Assembly: GCA_021730855.1 (NCBI GenBank)
Contig: JAKFYM010000307.1
Location: 1 to 8,470, forward strand
DNA: 8,470 nt
Reading direction: 5' to 3'
Source: Bdellovibrionales bacterium
GTDB lineage: Bacteria; Bdellovibrionota; UBA1018; CAIPTA01
A program made the translations under genes and the position numbers. This document shows, piece by piece, positions 7,108 to 8,470 of this stretch. The notes under the pieces were generated by a model. It saw nothing but the letters and a program-made list of their open reading frames with translations, did no database searches and had not been told where the DNA came from. The stretch's first letter is position 1; each line of letters begins with the position of its first letter.

Positions 7108-7785
7108 TTAAAATAGCCGGGTCTCGAGCTTCTGTACCAGATCGGGCAGCAGGCTCGCGGCCCATTTATGTTCCTTTAGCGCCGTCACGTCCAGACTGCG
7201 CTCGTGCCGGAGGAAGCCCACGAGGGCCTCAATTTCCTGGAGTTGGAAGCGGCAAAATCCTTCCACCGACATATTGGGCAGGATGTTTAAAAAGCGCGAG
7301 GTTTCCTTGCGGTAGATTTCAGCGAAGGCTTGGGTTTTTTTGCGAAATTGTGCCGGGCTTAGGTGCACCACTTTTTCCGCCCGGCAGTTCCAGGCCGGTG
7401 AAAATATTTTTAGTTTAGGAAAGGCACGATAGGTAGCTAGCGCGCAGTCTTGGTGGTGGGGGTGCCCGTATTCCCCGAGCGGTCCGTGCGTATAAACTTC
7501 CTTAGGTATAGCCAAGGCTCGGAGACGCGTGGTGATTTCCTCTACCGGTAGGCGGTTAGGAAAGATGTCGCGGTAGCTCCAGTGTTCGGCCTTTTTCACG
7601 CCGAGGAGCTTGGTGGCGGCAAGAAATTCTTGGTGGCGTTCTTTGCCGCGGCCATCGGCATTGCCATCGGTGAGGCAGATCACGTGCCAAGGTAAATCGC
7701 GCAGCTGCAGGAGCAGGCCTCCGAAAAAGATCGTCTCGTCGTCGGGATGGGCCACCACCAAGAGTCGATAGGCTTTTGCTTTCAT
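7108..7785 (-). CDS. PIG-L/LmbE family N-deacetylase
   Basis: A 225-residue cytoplasmic protein of the PIG-L family, zinc enzymes that remove acetyl groups from N-acetylglucosamine-containing substrates (glycolipids, chitobiose, mycothiol and bacillithiol precursors). The N-terminal beta-strand leads into AHPDDE (12-17), the family signature, in which His13 and Asp16 bind zinc and Asp15 is the usual catalytic base. A second block, GEYGHPHHQD (104-113), supplies the third zinc ligand, most likely His111. The length is normal for a single-domain member. I prefer the ATG at 7785, immediately before the first conserved strand, over the longer frame to 7827, which would run into the divergent gene. 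Only a weak GGAA precedes the start. The divergent NagB-like neighbour suggests that the substrate is an amino-sugar phosphate or related molecule; the exact substrate is not visible. Confidence 0.92.
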   Translation of the reverse strand: MKAKAYRLLVVAHPDDETIFFGGLLLQLRDLPWHVICLTDGNADGRGKERHQEFLAATKLLGVKKAEHWSYRDIFPNRLPVEEITTRLRALAIPKEVYTHGPLGEYGHPHHQDCALATYRAFPKLKIFSPAWNCRAEKVVHLSPAQFRKKTQAFAEIYRKETSRFLNILPNMSVEGFCRFQLQEIEALVGFLRHERSLDVTALKEHKWAASLLPDLVQKLETRLF

Positions 7786-7807
7786 GCATTTCCAGTATAC
7801 TAGATTT
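7786..7807. promoter_or_regulatory. 22-bp divergent promoter with one palindromic -10 element
   Basis: The start codons of the deacetylase (7785, minus) and the NagB-like gene (7808, plus) are 22 bp apart. In the centre is the perfect palindrome AGTATACT (7794-7801), which reads TATACT (5 of 6 matches to TATAAT) on both strands. From the end of the -10, 6 nt remain to the plus-strand ATG and 8 nt to the minus-strand ATG, so transcription from either side would begin at or within a few bases of the start codon. No Shine-Dalgarno sequence precedes the NagB-like gene. No good -35 is visible on either strand; any -35 would lie inside the opposite coding region. Confidence 0.6.
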
Positions 7808-8398
7808 ATGGAAGTCCTGCGCACCAAAGAAGTTGTGGATGAGACCGCCAGTTGGTTGCAAAACCGAGTGGATCGTTACGAAGCAAAGTCCCTCTTCCTC
7901 CCGGCGGGCGAGACGCCGCGCCCCCTTTATGCTCTCTGGCGCAAGAAGGAGCCGGCTTATCTACGCGGCCTTCGCCTACTGCAGGTAGACGATGTGGCTT
8001 CCGGGGCGCAAACCGGGGTATTCGCCAAGTTTTTTTCCGAAGAATTGCCTGCGCTCACCGTGATTCCGCCCGACCATCCTGAACGCGCCGATCTTGCCGT
8101 GCTAGGTTTGGGCACCAATGGCCATGTGGCCTTTCACGAGCCAGGTCTGCCGAATGAATTCCGCTTCGGAGAGGTGCAGCTGCACGAAGACACCCTGAAG
8201 CGCCTGGCCCTTGCTCCGGGAACAAGGGGCCGCACCTATGGCATCGGCATTTTTCTCGAAGCCAAGGCCTTGCTGCTGGTTGTCCGCGGCGAAAACAAGC
8301 GCGCGGCCCTTGAGCGCTTCCTCGCCGGGGATCCCACGCTCCCGGCCTCGGCCTTGCGCCATCATCCCGATCTCACCGTGGTCACCGATTTGGTCTAG
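7808..8398 (+). CDS. NagB-like glucosamine-6-phosphate deaminase homologue (short)
   Basis: A 196-residue member of the glucosamine-6-phosphate isomerase/6-phosphogluconolactonase superfamily. NagB converts glucosamine 6-phosphate to fructose 6-phosphate and ammonia. Visible motifs are the phosphate-binding loop LPAGETP (31-37; E. coli LPTGGTP), VDD (60-62) at the place of the Asp72 base, GLGTNGHVAFHEPG (101-114) and a C-terminal HHPDLTVVTD (185-194), which matches the NagB tail rather than a lactonase. His106 and Glu111 match catalytic His143 and Glu148, but Asn104 stands where E. coli has Asp141. At 196 residues it is about 70 shorter than E. coli NagB; the part between the VDD and GLGTNGH motifs is compressed. 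The ATG at 7808 is chosen by alignment with the NagB N-terminus; an in-frame ATG at 7784 would overlap the divergent start codon. Deaminase activity is likely but not assured; another sugar-phosphate activity is possible. Confidence 0.85.
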   Translation: MEVLRTKEVVDETASWLQNRVDRYEAKSLFLPAGETPRPLYALWRKKEPAYLRGLRLLQVDDVASGAQTGVFAKFFSEELPALTVIPPDHPERADLAVLGLGTNGHVAFHEPGLPNEFRFGEVQLHEDTLKRLALAPGTRGRTYGIGIFLEAKALLLVVRGENKRAALERFLAGDPTLPASALRHHPDLTVVTDLV

Positions 8399-8418
8399 AA
8401 GTGGTCACATAAATAGGC

Positions 8419-8470
8419 CTACTGCAGCTGGCTGAAAACCGCGACTCCTTCGTTGTCGGACCTAAAAGGT
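8419..8470 (-). CDS. Possible C-terminal end of a gene entering from the right
   Basis: On the minus strand one frame is open from the window edge to a TAG at 8421-8419 and would encode a C-terminus ending in NEGVAVFSQLQ. Its composition looks protein-like, and a convergent gene 20 bp past the NagB-like stop would fit the tight packing of this region. With only 16 codons visible this is tentative, and no product can be named. Confidence 0.3.
   Translation of the reverse strand, partial: PFRSDNEGVAVFSQLQ

Noticed and set aside
7095..7112. AT-rich imperfect inverted repeat (TTAAAACATTTTTAA) between the convergent metallopeptidase and deacetylase stops, considered as a bidirectional terminator
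   Set aside because: It has no GC-rich stem, so it does not meet the pattern of an intrinsic terminator, although it may still contribute weakly.
7784..7807. Upstream in-frame ATG that would add eight residues to the NagB-like protein
   Set aside because: It overlaps the start codon of the divergent deacetylase gene, lies upstream of the apparent -10 element, and the added residues extend beyond the N-terminus of NagB proteins.
8378..8408. Direct repeat GTGGTCAC at 8378-8385 and 8401-8408
   Set aside because: Only 8 bp, one copy lies inside the coding sequence, and no further copies or flanking symmetry suggest an operator or attachment site.

Overview
The window (about 54% GC by eye) looks like chromosome from a Gram-negative bacterium related to Bdellovibrio (Bdellovibrionota/Oligoflexia). 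The main clue is a TIGR02147-type regulator, a paralogous family expanded in Bdellovibrio relatives and Fibrobacter, next to large Sec-exported proteins with no recognisable family. The lineage is an inference; no rRNA or other phylogenetic marker is present.

Layout. (1) 1-1281 (+): unrecognised protein whose ORF is open at the window edge. (2) 1287-1682 (-): minimal SET-domain lysine methyltransferase, convergent with the first gene. (3) 1711-1748: intrinsic terminator of the next gene. (4) 1758-4760 (-): 1000-residue exported protein of unknown family, with a central hydrophobic helix and a long amphipathic/coiled-coil stretch. (5) 4879-5679 (-): TIGR02147-family HTH regulator. (6) 5748-7100 (+): exported HExxH zinc metallopeptidase, divergent from the regulator. 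(7) 7108-7785 (-): PIG-L/LmbE-type deacetylase. (8) 7808-8398 (+): short NagB-like glucosamine-6-phosphate deaminase homologue, divergent from the deacetylase with only 22 bp between start codons. (9) 8419-8470 (-): possible C-terminus of a gene entering from the right.

Two functional blocks can be proposed. In the first, the regulator lies between a secreted metallopeptidase and a very large secreted protein; it may control one or both, and the pair could act outside the cell. In the second, a deacetylase and a deaminase-like protein suggest two consecutive steps on an N-acetylated amino sugar, with PIG-L in place of the usual NagA. Their shared promoter appears to be one palindromic -10 element (AGTATACT), so close to both start codons that both messages would be nearly leaderless. 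No mobile element, CRISPR array, tRNA or rRNA was seen. Gene-free stretches are all shorter than 120 bp.
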